Shown in pieces: positions 33,113 through 44,122 of a stretch of 64,000 bases of DNA. Both the position numbers and the translations under genes were made by a program. The stretch is from Brachycybe producta. Lineage: Eukaryota > Arthropoda > Diplopoda > Playtdesmida > Andrognathidae. The stretch lies in contig JAUPFP010000103.1 of the NCBI GenBank assembly GCA_036925085.1, forward strand, positions 124,001-188,000, given 5' to 3'. Position 1 is the first letter of the stretch. The number at the start of each line of letters is the position of its first letter. The notes beneath the pieces are model-generated. The model worked only from the letters and a program-made list of their open reading frames with translations, was not told the origin of the DNA and did not search any database.

Positions 33113-33265
33113 TTTTTTTTCTTTAAATGATGAGCTATACAGGCCACCGTAGACTTTTCTTATTGTAGATTACTGATCCAACTTTTAATTTAGATTGTAG
33201 AAAAAGTGAAAACACAATCTATCAAATAAACTTCATAAATAGGTTATTATCACTTAAATTAAATT
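33113..33265 (-). promoter_or_regulatory. LINE copy 1 5' leader, probable internal promoter region
   Basis: About 150 bp of AT-rich unique sequence lie between the satellite and the ORF1 ATG. LINEs carry an internal promoter in this region, but I see no specific promoter motif and infer this only from position. The sequence just before the ATG is an eight-A run. The 5' boundary is blurred because the end (TTAATTTAATTTAAG on the element strand) grades into AACTTC satellite. The leader is identical in copy 2, apart from anything I missed by eye. Confidence 0.5.
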
Positions 33266-35407
33266 AAGTTGAAGTTGAAGTTGAAATTGAAATTGAAGTC
33301 AAGTTGAAGTTGAAGTTGAAGTTGAAGTTAAAGTGAAAGTTAAGTTGAAGTTGAAGTTGAAGTCAAGTTAAAGTTGAAGTTAAAGTTGAAGTTGAAGTTG
33401 AAGTTGAAGTTAAAGTTAAAGTAAAAGTTGAAGTTGAAGTTGAAGTTGAAGTTGAATTTGAAGTTGATGTTGAAGTTGAAGTTGAAGTTGAAGTTAAAGT
33501 GAAAGTTAAGTTGAAGTTGAAGTTGAAGTCAAGTTGAAGTCAAGTTGAAGTTGAAGTTGAAGTTGAAGTTGAAGTTGAAGTAGATTTTGAAGTTGAAGTT
33601 GAAGTTGAAGTTGAAGTTGAAGTTGAAGTCAAGTTGAAGTTGAAGTTGAAGTTGAAGTTGAAGTTGAAATTAAAGTTGAAGTTGAAGTTAATGTTGAAGT
33701 TAAAGTTAAAGGTGAAGTTTAAGTTTAAGTTGAAGTTGAAGTTGAAGTTGAAGTTGAAGTTGAAGTTGAAGTTGAAATTGAAATTGAAGTTGAAGTTGAA
33801 GTTGAAGTTGAAGTTGAAGTTGAATTTGAAGTTGAAGTTGAAGTTGAAGTTGAAATTGAAATTGAAGTCAAGTTGAAGTTGAAGTTGAAGTTGAAGTTGA
33901 AGTTGAAGTTGAAGTTGAAGTTGAAGCTGAAGTTGAAGTTAAAGTGAAAGTTAAGTTGAAGTTGAAGTTGACGTCAAGTTGAAGTTGAAGTTGAAGTTGA
34001 AGTTGAAGTTGAAGTTGAAGTTAAAGTTGAAATTGAAGTTAATGTTGAAGTTAAAGTTAAAGGTTTAAGTTTAAGTTGAAGTTGAAGTTGAAGTTGAAGT
34101 TGAAGTTGAAGTTGAAGTTGAATATGAAGTTGAAGTTGAAGTTGAAGTTGAAATTGAAATTGAAGTCAATTTGAAGTTGAAGTTGAAGTTGAAGTTGAAG
34201 TTGAAGTGAAAGTTAAGTTGAAGTTGAAGTTGAAGTCAAGTTGAAGTTGAAGTTGAAGTTAAAGTTGAAGTTGAAGTTGAAGTTGAAGTTGAAGTTGAAG
34301 TTGAAGTTGTAGTTGAAGTTGAAGTTAAAGTTGAAGTTAAAGTTAATGTTGAAGTTGAAGTTAAAGTAAAAGCTGAAGTTGAAGTTGATGTTGAAGTTGA
34401 AGTTGAATTTGAAGTAGAAGTTGAAGTTGAAGTTGAAGTTGAAGTTGAAGTTAATGTTTAAGTTGAAGTTAAAATAAAAGCTGAAGTTGAAGTTGAAGTT
34501 GAAGTTGAAGTTGAAGTTGAAGTTGAAGTTGAAGTTGAAGTTGAAGTTGAAGTTGAAGTTGAAGTTGAAGTTGAAGTTGAAGTCAAGTTGAAGTCAAGTT
34601 GAAGTTGAAGTTGAAGGTGAAGTTAAAGTTGAAGTTGAAGTTAATGTTGAAGTTAAAGTTAAAGGTGAAGTTTAAGTTTAAGTTGAAGTTGAAGTTGAAG
34701 TTGAAGTTGAAGTTGAATTTGAAGTTGAAGTTGAAGTTGAAGTTGAAATTGAAATTGAAGTCAAGTTGAAGTTGAAGTTGAAGTTGAAGTTGAAGTTGAA
34801 GTTGAAGTTGAAGTTGAAGTTAAAGTTAAAGTAAAAGCTGAAGTTGAAGTTGAAGTTGAAGTTGAAGTTGAAGTTGAAGTTGAAGTTGAAGTTGAAGTTG
34901 AAGTTGAAGTTGAAGTTGAAGTTGAAGTTGAAGTTGAAGTTGAAATTGAAGTTAAAGTTGAAGTTAAAGTTAATGTTGAAGTTGAAGTTAAAGTAAAAGT
35001 TAAGTTGAAGTTAAAGTTGAAGTCAAGTTGAAGTTGAAGTTGAAGTTGAAGTTGAAGTTGAAGTTGAAGTTGAAGTTAAAGTGAAAGTTAAGTTGAAGTT
35101 GAAGTTGAAGTCAAGTTGAAGTTGAAGTTGAAGTTGAAGTTGAAGTTGAAGTTGAAGTTGAAGTTGAAGTTGTAGTTGAAGTTGAAGTTAAAGTTGAAGT
35201 TAAAATTAATGTTGAAGTTGAAGTTAAAGTAAAAGCTGAAGTTGAAGTTGATGTTGAAGTTGAAGTTGAATTTGAAGTAGAAGTTGAAGTTGAAGTTGAA
35301 GTTGAAGTTGAAGTTGAAGTTAATGTTTAAGTTGAAGTTAAAATAAAAGCTGAAGTTGAAGTTGAAGTTGAAGTTGAAGTTGAAGTTGAAGTTGAAGTTG
35401 AAGTTGA

Positions 35408-37200
35408 AGTCAAGTTGAAGTCTAGTAGAAGTCAAGTTGAAGTTGAAGTTGAAGGTGAAGTTGAAGTTGAAGTTGAAGTTGAAGTTGAAGTTGAAGTCAA
35501 GTTGAAGTCTAGTAGAAGTCAAGTTGAAGTTGAAGTTGAAGGTGAAGTTGAAGTTGAAGTTAAAGTGAAAGTTAAGTTGAAGTTGAAGTTGAAGTCAAGT
35601 TGAAGTTAAAGGTGAAGTTTAAGTTGAAGTTGAAGCTGAAATTGAAGTTGAAGTTGAATTTGAAGTTGAAGTTGAAGTTGAAGTTGAAATTGAAATTGAA
35701 GTTGAAGTTGAAGTTGAAGTTGAAGTTGAAGTTGAAGTTGAAGTTGAAGTTGAAGTCAAGTTGAAGTCAAGTTGAAGTTGAAGTTGAAGTTGAAGTTAAA
35801 GTTGAAGTTGAAGTTAATGTTGAAGTTAAAGTTAAAGGTGAAGTTTAAGTTTAAGATTAAGTTTAAGTTTAAGTTGAAGTTGAAGTTGAAGTTGAAGTTG
35901 AAGTTGAAGTTGAAGTTGAAGTTGAAGTTGAAATTGAAATTGAAGTCAAGTTGAAGTTGAAGTTGAAGTTGAAGTTAAAGTGAAAGTTAAGTTGAAGTTG
36001 AAGTTGAAGTCAAGTTGAAGTTGAAGTTGAAATTGAAGTTGAAGTTGAAGTTGAAGTTGAAGTTGAAGTTGAAGTTGAAGTTGAAATTGAAGTTAAAGTT
36101 GAAGTTAAAGTTAATGTTGAAGTTGAAGTTAAAGTAAAAGTTAAGTTGAAGTTAAAGTTGAAGTCAAGTTGAAGTTGAAGTTGAAGTTGAAGTTGAAGTT
36201 GAAGTTGAAGTTAAAGTGAAAGTTAAATTGAAGTTGAAGTTGATGTCAAGTTGAAGTTGAAGTTGAAGTTGAAGTTGAAGTTAAAGTTGAAGTTGAAGTT
36301 AATGTTGAAGTTAAAGTTAAAGGTGAAGTTTAAGTTTAAGTTGAAGTTTAAGTTGAAGTTGAAGTTGGATTTGAAGTTGAAGTTGAAGTTGAAGTTGAAA
36401 TTGAAATTGAAGTTGAAGTTGAAGTTGAAGTTGAAGTTGAAGTTGAAGTTGAAGTTGAAGTTGAAGTCAAGTTGAAGTCAAGTTGAAGTTGAAGTTGAAG
36501 GTGAAGTTAAAGTTGAAGTTGAAGTTAATGTTGAAGTTAAAGTTAAAGGTGAAGTTTAAGTTTAAGTTGAAGTTGAAGTTGAAGTTGAATTTGAAGTTGA
36601 AGTTGAAGTTGAAGTTGAAATTGAAATTGAAGTCAAGTTGAAGTTGAAGTTGAAATTGAAGTTGAAGTTGAAGTTGAAGTTAAAGTGAAAGTTAAGTTGA
36701 AGTTGAAGTTGAAGTCAAGTTGAAGTTGAAGTTGAAGTTGAGGTTGAAGTTGAAGTTGAAGTTAAAGTTGAAGTTGAAGTTAATGTTGAAGTTAATGTTT
36801 AAGTTGAAGTTAAAATAAAAGCTGAAGTTGAATTTGAAGTTGAAGTTGAAGTTGAAGTTGAAGTTGAAGTTGAAGTTGAAATTGAAATTGAAGTTGAAGT
36901 TGAAGTTGAAGTTGAAGTTGAAGTTGAAGTTGAAGTTGAAGTCAAGTTGAAGTCAAGTTGAAGTTGAAGTTGAAGGTGAAGTTAAAGTTGAAGTTGAAGT
37001 TAATGTTGAAGTTAAAGTTAAAGGTGAAGTTTAAGTTTAAGATTAAGTTTAAGTTGAAGTTGAAGTTGAAGTTGAAGTTAATGTTTAAGTTGAAGTTAAA
37101 ATAAAAGCTGAAGTTGAAGTTGAAGTTGAAGTTGAAGTTGAAGTTGAAGTTGAAGTTGAAGTTGAAGTTGAAGTCAAGTTGAAGTCTAGTAGAAGTCAAG
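35408..37200. repeat. Private TCTAGTAGAAGTC satellite variant, three copies
   Basis: The variant GAAGTCTAGTAGAAGTCAAG occurs at about 35418, 35505 and 37182. I did not see it elsewhere in the window. The first two lie in an 87 bp tandem duplication. The third, about 1.68 kb further on, fits the 1,677 bp spacing of the adjacent GCTGAAATT markers, so it moved with a 1.68 kb duplication. It marks local, recent amplification. Confidence 0.65.
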
Positions 37201-38339
37201 TTGAAGTTGAAGTTGAAGGTGAAGTTGAAGTTGAAGTTAAAGTGAAAGTTAAGTTGAAGTTGAAGTTGAAGTCAAGTTGAAGTTAAAGGTGAAGTTTAAG
37301 TTGAAGTTGAAGCTGAAATTGAAGTTGAAGTTGAATTTGAAGTTGAAGTTGAAGTTGAAGTTGAAATTGAAATTGAAGTTGAAGTTGAAGTTGAAGTTGA
37401 AGTTGAAGTTGAAGTTGAAGTTGAAGTTGAAGTCAAGTTGAAGTCAAGTTGAAGTTGAAGTTGAAGTTGAAGTTAAAGTTGAAGTTGAAGTTAATGTTGA
37501 AGTTAAAGTTAAAGGTGAAGTTTAAGTTTAAGATTAAGTTTAAGTTTAAGTTGAAGTTGAAGTTGAAGTTGAAGTTGAAGTTGAAGTTGAAGTTGAAGTT
37601 GAAATTGAAATTGAAGTCAAGTTGAAGTTGAAGTTGAAGTTGAAGTTAAAGTGAAAGTTAAGTTGAAGTTGAAGTTGAAGTCAAGTTGAAGTTGAAGTTG
37701 AAATTGAAGTTGAAGTTGAAGTTGAAGTTGAAGTTGAAGTTGAAGTTGAAGTTGAAATTGAAGTTAAAGTTGAAGTTAAAGTTAATGTTGAAGTTGAAGT
37801 TAAAGTAAAAGTTAAGTTGAAGTTAAAGTTGAAGTCAAGTTGAAGTTGAAGTTGAAGTTGAAGTTGAAGTTGAAGTTGAAGTTGAAGTTGAAGTTAAAGT
37901 GAAAGTTAAGTTGAAGTTGAAGTTGATGTCAAGTTGAAGTTGAAGTTGAAGTTGAAGTTAATGTTGAAGTTAAAGTTAAAGGTGAAGTTTAAGTTTAAGT
38001 TGAAGTTTAAGTTGAAGTTGAAGTTGGATTTGAAGTTGAAGTTGAAGTTGAAGTTGAAATTGAAATTGAAGTTGAAGTTGAAGTTGAAGTTGAAGTTGAA
38101 GTTGAAGTTGAAGTTGAAGTTGAAGTCAAGTTGAAGTCAAGTTGAAGTTGAAGTTGAAGGTGAAGTTAAAGTTGAAGTTGAAGTTAATGTTGAAGTTAAA
38201 GTTAAAGGTGAAGTTTAAGTTGAAGTTGAAGTTGAAGTTGAAGTTGAATTTGAAGTTGAAGTTGAAGTTGAAGTTGAAATTGAAATTGAAGTCAAGTTGA
38301 AGTTGAAGTTGAAATTGAAGTTGAAGTTGAAGTTGAAGT

Positions 38340-38640
38340 TAAAATAAAAGCTGAAGTTGAATTTGAAGTTGAAGTTGAAGTTGAAGTTGAAGTTGAAGTT
38401 GAAGTTGAAGTTGAAATTGAAATTGAAGTTGAAGTTGAAGTTGAAGTTGAAGTTGAAGTTAATGTTGAAGTTAATGTTGAAGTTAATGTTTAAGTTGAAG
38501 TTAAAATAAAAGCTGAAGTTGAATTTGAAGTTGAAGTTGAAGTTGAAGTTGAAGTTAAAGTTGAAGTTGAAGTTAATGTTGAAGTTAATGTTGAAGTTAA
38601 TGTTTAAGTTGAAGTTAAAATAAAAGCTGAAGTTGAATTT
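38340..38640. repeat. 114 bp tandem satellite subrepeat
   Basis: GTTAATGTTTAAG followed by AAATAAAAGCTGAAG occurs at about 38482 and 38596, 114 bp apart, each preceded by extra GTTAATGTTGAA units. A third related AAATAAAAGCTG lies at about 38342. This is a short-range expansion of the block class that hosts the LINE insertion. Confidence 0.55.
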
Positions 38641-40291
38641 GAAGTTGAAGTTGAAGTTGAAGTTGAAGTTGAAGTTGAAGTTGAAGTTGAAATTGAAATT
38701 GAAGTTGAAGTTGAAGTTGAAGTTGAAGTTGAAGTTGAAGTTGAAGTTGAAGTCAAGTTGAAGTCAAGTTGAAGTTGAAGTTGAAGGTGAAGTTAAAGTT
38801 GAAGTTGAAGTTAATGTTGAAGTTAAAGTTAAAGGTGAAGTTTAAGTTTAAGATTAAGTTTAAGTTGAAGTTGAAGTTGAAGTTGAAGTTGAAGTTGAAG
38901 TTGAAGTTGAAGTTGAAATTGAAATTGAAGTCAAGTTGAAGTTGAAGTTGAAGTTGAAGTTAAAGTGAAAGTTAAGTTGAAGTTGAAGTTGAAGTCAAGT
39001 TGAAGTTGAAGTTGAAATTGAAGTTGAAGTTGAAGTTGAAGTTGAAGTTGAAGTTGAAGTTGAAGTTGAAATTGAAGTTAAAGTTGAAGTTAAAGTTAAT
39101 GTTGAAGTTGAAGTTAAAGTAAAAGTTAAGTTGAAGTTAAAGTTGAAGTCAAGTTGAAGTTGAAGTTGAAGTTGAAGTTGAAGTTGAAGTTGAAGTTGAA
39201 GTTGAAGTTGAAGTTAAAGTGAAAGTTAAGTTGAAGTTGAAGTTGATGTCAAGTTGAAGTTGAAGTTGAAGTTGAAGTTGAAGTTGAAGTTAAAGTTGAA
39301 GTTGAAGTTAATGTTGAAGTTAAAGTTAAAGGTGAAGTTTAAGTTTAAGTTGAAGTTGAAGTTGCATTTGAAGTTGAAGTTGAAGTTGAAGTTGAAATTG
39401 AAATTGAAGTTGAAGTTGAAGTTGAAGTTGAAGTTGAAGTTGAAGTTGAAGTTGAAGTTGAAGTCAAGTTGAAGTCAAGTTGAAGTTGAAGTTGAAGGTG
39501 AAGTTAAAGTTGAAGTTGAAGTTAATGTTGAAGTTAAAGTTAAAGGTGAAGTTTAAGTTTAAGTTGAAGTTGAAGTTGAAGTTGAATTTGAAGTTGAAGT
39601 TGAAGTTGAAGTTGAAATTGAAATTGAAGTCAAGTTGAAGTTGAAGTTGAAATTGAAGTTGAAGTTGAAGTTGAAGTTAAAGTGAAAGTTAAGTTGAAGT
39701 TGAAGTTGAAGTCAAGTTGAAGTTGAAGTTGAAGTTGAGGTTGAAGTTGAAGTTGAAGTTAAAGTTGAAGTTGAAGTTAATGTTGAAGTTAATGTTTAAG
39801 TTGAAGTTAAAATAAAAGCTGAAGTTGAAGTTGAAGTTGAAGTTGAAGTTGAAGTTGAAGTTGAAGTTGAAGTTGAAGTTGAAGTTGAAGTTGAAGTTGA
39901 AGTTGAAGTTGAAATTGAAGTTAAAGTTGAAGTTAAAGTTAATGTTGAAGTTGAAGTTAAAGTAAAAGTTAAAGGTGAAGTTTAAGTTGAAGTTGAAGTT
40001 GAAGTTGAAGTTGAATTTGAAGTTGAAGTTGAAGTTGAAATTGAAATTGAAGTCAAGTTGAAGTTGAAGTTGAAATTGAAGTTGAAGTTGAAGTTGAAGT
40101 TAAAGTGAAAGTTAAGTTGAAGTTGAAGTTGAAGTCAAGTTGAAGTTGAAGTTGAAGTTGAGGTTGAAGTTGAAGTTGAAGTTAAAGTTGAAGTTGAAGT
40201 TAATGTTGAAGTTAATGTTTAAGTTGAAGTTAAAATAAAAGCTGAAGTTGAAGTTGAAGTTGAAGTTGAAGTTGAAGTTGAAGTTGAAGTT

Positions 40292-40402
40292 CATCATCTA
40301 ACATCTAACAGCAACATCTAACAAAAGTGCAAAGTCAAAAAGTAAAATAAAAATAAAAAGGAGCATACAAGTGAGTTTATAATAATAAAAAAAAGATATA
40401 TC
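40292..40402 (-). other. LINE copy 2 3' UTR with terminal short repeats
   Basis: This appears identical to the copy 1 tail: T-rich on the element strand, ending in TGTTAGA units and GATGATG and abutting AACTTC satellite. The satellite beyond differs. Here the nearest marker is AAATAAAAGCTG (about 40232), about 60 bp from the element. In copy 1 that marker is about 200 bp away because extra satellite intervenes. Confidence 0.72.
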
Positions 40403-41773
40403 TCACACTATTAAATGTTTTGTCACGCACCAACTAAAAATATTCATATTATACAAATAAACCCGAAAAGTCTTACAAGAAGATGACATAACAACATATT
40501 CAGGAAGATTATTCCATATAGGAATACATCTATTCAAAAAGTTATGACGTCTGCGATTAGATTTCTGAGAAAGTAATGTGAATCTTTTTGAATGACCCCT
40601 GGTAACAGTATCAAGTGGAATTAAATTATTTAAGAAACCCGAAGTGCAATGAACTTGACCAGTAACTAACCTGTAAAAAAGAACTAAATCAGCCACTAGA
40701 CGTCTTTCTCTAAGCGTTTTCAGATCTAATAACCGAAGACGTTGTTCATATGTCAATGTATTACATTCCACAATACTTTTAGAGAATTTACGTTGAACAC
40801 TCTCAATTAATTCAGAATCCCCCTTATTAATAGGAGACCAAACTGGTGAGGCATATTCTAAAATTGGCCGGACATATACCTTAAATGCATAAGATTTAAC
40901 ACCCACAGGGCTATATACAAAAATCTTATTCAATAGCCACAACCTCCGAGCAGCCTTACTGGTAATCTCCTTACAGTGGGCTGAAAAGTTAAACTTACTA
41001 TCAAAAATAACACCCAAGTCATTCACCTGTGATTTGTTCAACAATTCATTATTCTCAATAAAAAAGGAGGACTGGAGAGCAGCCTTTCCCACCTTAAGGG
41101 CAACACACTTTGGTATACCAAGTTCCATGTCATTTAGTTTGGACCAATCTATCAAGCTATTTATGGCCTCTTGTAGGTAACAATTATGTATACTCAAGAA
41201 TTTAGTATCATCTGCATAAATAAACTTTTGGACCTCAGTACTTGCATGTGACAGGTCATTAATGAAAATACCAAACAATAAGGGGCCTAGAATTCTTCCC
41301 TGTGGAACCCCACTTGGCACATCTACCCAGCCTGAATAGGCTTCCTGTAACTTTACTCGTTGCTTTCTGCCTAGGAGGTAACCATTTATCCAATTGATAA
41401 TAAAATAATCAAAATTCCAATTTTTGAGCTTCATTAACAGTATATTATGATTAACTCTGTCAAAAGCTTTAACAAAGTCAAAATAAACTATATTGACACT
41501 ATGTTGGTCATCATTCATTTGAGTTATAAACTCAGTACTATGTAATAATTGGGTTGTGGTAGATCGTCTTGGTATAAAACCAAACTGCACTTCAGACATC
41601 AGGTTGTTACTAAATATAACTTTAAACATATGAGCCACAATAATCTTCTCCATTACCTTCCCACACAGGCTAGTAATTGAAATCGGCCTATAATTATTAG
41701 GTACCGATTTGTCTCCAGATTTAAAAATGGGAGTAACATTAGCAGTCTTCCAGTCCAAAGGAAGGAAGGACAC
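40403..41773 (-). CDS. LINE copy 2 reverse transcriptase and C-terminal domain (ORF2 part)
   Basis: This 456-codon open frame is identical in protein sequence to the copy 1 RT part. Its catalytic aspartates are in FDFVKAFD and YADD, with SGVPQG between them and the CR1-type C-terminal region after. One silent base difference from copy 1 lies at 40853 (Tyr codon of LEYASPVW). No proper start codon is present because the upstream part of ORF2 is in another frame. Confidence 0.92.
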   Translation of the reverse strand: MSFLPLDWKTANVTPIFKSGDKSVPNNYRPISITSLCGKVMEKIIVAHMFKVIFSNNLMSEVQFGFIPRRSTTTQLLHSTEFITQMNDDQHSVNIVYFDFVKAFDRVNHNILLMKLKNWNFDYFIINWINGYLLGRKQRVKLQEAYSGWVDVPSGVPQGRILGPLLFGIFINDLSHASTEVQKFIYADDTKFLSIHNCYLQEAINSLIDWSKLNDMELGIPKCVALKVGKAALQSSFFIENNELLNKSQVNDLGVIFDSKFNFSAHCKEITSKAARRLWLLNKIFVYSPVGVKSYAFKVYVRPILEYASPVWSPINKGDSELIESVQRKFSKSIVECNTLTYEQRLRLLDLKTLRERRLVADLVLFYRLVTGQVHCTSGFLNNLIPLDTVTRGHSKRFTLLSQKSNRRRHNFLNRCIPIWNNLPEYVVMSSSCKTFRVYLYNMNIFSWCVTKHLIV

Positions 41774-42956
41774 CTTTCAACATACTGATTTTAAATATAT
41801 ATGATAAGGGAGTACACAACTGCTCTGCACAAAAAAGTAATAATTTACTCGGAATCATATCAGGACCTGACGATACAAATTTGTGTAGAGAACGCAATTC
41901 TTTTAATACAACCTCTGGGTTAAAGATATCCAGAACTTCATACTCAGGTCTATTATCAACATTATTTGATGGCAAACTAGAATTGTTATGTGAACGAAAT
42001 TCATGGTAAAAATAGTCGTTTAAAACATTAGCTTTTTCAAAATTATTTGTACAGATCTTTCCTTCATTATTTTTAATTGGAGGTACCTGATTTACCTTTG
42101 CACTGCCTAGTTTATTTTTAGCATAAGAATAAAACAAATTCATACTACCACTTTCTATAATTGAAAGTTCATTTGCCCTATGAAAATTCTGAACCAACTG
42201 AATACATTTCTTATGTTGTTGCCTATATATAGTAAGATTATCTACAGTTGGAAAATCTTTGCACATAGCCCAGTATTTCTTTTTTGTATTAAAGGCTTTT
42301 CTTATAACAATCGGGAACTTAAAAATAGAACAAGATACATATAAAGGTGCAAAAACATCCATCAAGTTATTGATTACACCTTTAAAAAAAGACCACATAA
42401 ATTCTGGATTACTTGATGTAGTAACAGGGCTCCAATCAGTAACACATAGAGATTGATAAATGTTCAACAACGCACTCTCATCCAATCTTCTAGATGTCTT
42501 CCGAGGTATTATTTGATGATGATATCCCAAAACCCTAAAGTTGACTGCAATATGTGGAGGAACATCACTATTACAAAAAGGGGCTCCACCCACAACATAA
42601 TCGACACTGAAGTCATTGTTAACTAGTAACAATGAGAGTAGGTTAGAACCTCTCGTTGAAAAGAAGACTCGTTGTTGTAGTCCTAGTTCACACATTGCAT
42701 TCATAAATAAGGAATCCGGCTGACTGGAACCACCAAGAGTAGACCAGTCCAAATGTGGCCTATTAAAGTCCCCCACTAATATGGTTGGGAAGTCGGTACC
42801 ACAGATTCCCTTCATACTGTCAAGGAGTAATATTGTAGATTCCAACCTGCCAGCATAAAAAAGGACTTTGATAATACACAGCCAGACGCACACCAGTATG
42901 ATAACCAGCCAAATCAATACAAGCACATTCAAAACCAATACCTTTGGCCGCAACAA
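41739..42956 (-). pseudogene. LINE copy 2 ORF2 middle part: endonuclease C-half, linker and RT N-terminus
   Basis: This is the counterpart of 30729-31946. It keeps GDFNRPHLDW, the split SDVPPH motif, the linker and SSGPDMIPSKLL. The sequence reads STLGG where copy 1 reads STFGG, and SVDYVV where copy 1 reads SVDSVV. The first 30 or so codons are out of the conserved frame, as in copy 1. Confidence 0.84.
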
Positions 42957-43056
42957 CAGAGTACTTTAGTGCTTGTTTCAAAAAAATACACACTCCACCA
43001 CCACGTGAACAGGTACGATCACCTCTAACAACTAAATATCCTGGAGGACATATCAA
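42820..43056 (-). pseudogene. LINE copy 2 endonuclease middle fragment after the in-frame stop
   Basis: This is the counterpart of 31810-32046. It follows the TAG in the same frame, contains GGGVCIFLK and RLAVYYQSPF, and loses the conserved frame at the six-T run. The 42943 difference makes Lys in place of Asn before GIGFECA. Confidence 0.78.
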
Positions 43057-43269
43057 CTAGTCGGGTGTATCATCACGAAACCATGTTTCACACACACAAA
43101 TACAATCAAGATCTTCAAGATGAACAAATGCAGCCAACAGATCAAGCTTATTCATCAAACTTCTAGCATTTATCAACACACATTTGAGTCCTTCAGATTC
43201 ATGCGCAATGTTGGAAGCCAACAAAGTAACATTTGCTTTAGGTTTAGAAGTGTCCCGATTGCCTCCCAC
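43057..43269 (-). pseudogene. LINE copy 2 endonuclease N-terminal fragment
   Basis: These 70 codons are identical to the copy 1 fragment, with LINARSLMNKLDLL and the catalytic-Glu motif CVCETWF, ending at the shared TAG. It overlaps the end of ORF1 by 26 bases in the +1 frame. Confidence 0.83.
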
Positions 43270-44122
43270 CTAGAGCTAACCCACTTCCAAGCTTATCCAA
43301 ACAAGGTGGCTTATAATCAGGACCATTCCATTCTCTTACCAGGATGTTAATGGGCCAAAAACCCTCATCAAAAACTTTACTCCGATCAGAAGAGTCTAGA
43401 TTAATGAAAAAGGAGTCACGACGATTACCTTCACTTTCAATCTTAACCACATTTAGAGCATTAATATTTTTTAACAACAAAAATTCCTTCACTGATGATA
43501 CCGAAGTAGGTGCAACACATCCACCAACGAACAATCTCAAGGTGGGTTTATACCCACTTAGGAGGTCTGACTCTCCACCTTTTCCCTGTAAAGCAGCCTT
43601 ACGATGTTTATTCTTGGAGGAGACTACCATGAAATTGTCACCATTTTCACTTCTTTTCTCTAAAGTACCTGTAGCACTGCTTGCTTCAGTATGTCTATTA
43701 GAGACAGGCAGAGAAACTTGAACATTACTCACGCATTCTTTATTCATTCCACCAGGAAAATTTAACATATTGTCTTTCACAGGCTTCTGGGACTCAAGAG
43801 TTGCAATACGTTTGTAAGTCGACTCCATAAATGCTTTGAGAGTAGAGGACAACACATGAAGGTCTTCTTTACACACTCCCTCGCCAGAAAACAAATGATT
43901 AACCTTTGAACCCTTTTTCGATTTAATACTTTGTAGATTTGCATCTAGCAACAATGACTTCATTTTCTTTATACAGTCGAAAATAATATTTTTTTTTGTT
44001 ACAGCAAATGTAATGACTCCACTAACAGTAGAACCAATAAGGTCCAAATATTGAACACAAAGTGAATTTACATCCACAACATCATCTTCCTCAATTAAAT
44101 TTAGAACTGAGGGTGATGCCAT
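43244..44122 (-). CDS. LINE copy 2 ORF1 protein (RNA-binding, gag-like)
   Basis: This intact 292-codon frame begins at ATG 44122. It is the same as copy 1 ORF1 except Glu for Val at residue 184, due to adjacent changes at 43571-43572. It has the RRM-like C-terminal module with FWPINILVREW, a lysine-rich N-terminal half and no zinc knuckle. An intact ORF1 next to a broken ORF2 could in principle still supply RNA-binding protein, but its expression from within a satellite array is unproven. Confidence 0.82.
   Translation of the reverse strand: MASPSVLNLIEEDDVVDVNSLCVQYLDLIGSTVSGVITFAVTKKNIIFDCIKKMKSLLLDANLQSIKSKKGSKVNHLFSGEGVCKEDLHVLSSTLKAFMESTYKRIATLESQKPVKDNMLNFPGGMNKECVSNVQVSLPVSNRHTEASSATGTLEKRSENGDNFMVVSSKNKHRKAALQGKGGESDLLSGYKPTLRLFVGGCVAPTSVSSVKEFLLLKNINALNVVKIESEGNRRDSFFINLDSSDRSKVFDEGFWPINILVREWNGPDYKPPCLDKLGSGLALGGRQSGHF

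Larger units (their letters stand above)
29282..33265 (-). mobile_element. Non-LTR retrotransposon (CR1/Jockey-type LINE), copy 1
   Basis: This is a roughly 3,984 bp element on the minus strand inserted in the hexamer satellite. Reading 5' to 3' on its own strand it has a leader of about 150 bp, ORF1 (292 aa), a broken ORF2 with endonuclease, reverse transcriptase and C-terminal domains, and a 3' UTR of about 110 bp ending in short TGTTAGA/GATG repeats. There are no long terminal repeats and no poly(A) tail. The order and motifs fit the CR1/Jockey group of target-primed retrotransposons, whose endonuclease nicks DNA and whose RT copies the RNA in place. No target-site duplication can be recognised because both flanks are the same hexamer repeat, so ends are good to a few bases only. 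The element looks nearly full length, but ORF2 lesions make it unlikely to be autonomous. Confidence 0.95.
33266..40291. repeat. GTTGAA hexamer satellite, middle array
   Basis: This 7 kb of satellite separates the two LINE copies. The left part (33266 to about 35400) matches the right flank of copy 2 (44276 to about 46470). The middle (about 35.6-38.1 kb) matches left-array HOR material, with GCTGAAATT markers at 35635 and 37312 and GGATTTGAAG blocks starting at 36251 and 37934. The right part (39254-40291) matches the left flank of copy 1 (28168-29281). The array is therefore what a tandem duplication of LINE plus flanking satellite should leave between copies. No genes are seen. Confidence 0.95.
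40403..43269 (-). pseudogene. LINE copy 2 ORF2 (endonuclease-reverse transcriptase), disrupted
   Basis: It has the same architecture and damage as copy 1: TAG at 43057-43059 in the endonuclease, a +1 change at the six-T run (42857-42862, element strand) and a second +1 change at about 41759-41772 just before the RT core. Replacement differences from copy 1 are Tyr for Ser (42598), Leu for Phe (42737) and Lys for Asn (42943). Two further differences (40853, 41925) are silent. The excess of replacement over silent changes in this small sample fits drift without protein constraint. Confidence 0.88.

Noticed and set aside
29282-33265. LTR retrotransposon or endogenous retrovirus
   Set aside because: There are no terminal repeats, protease, integrase or RNase H. 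An AP-type endonuclease precedes the RT, as in LINEs.
29270-33275. Target-site duplication flanking the LINE
   Set aside because: Both flanks are GTTGAA repeat, so any matching bases are uninformative. None is claimed.
35088-35522. Asn-Phe, Thr-Ser and Leu-Gln repeat frames on the minus strand, up to 144 codons
   Set aside because: The reverse complement hexamer has no stop in any of the three frames. Length therefore means nothing here.
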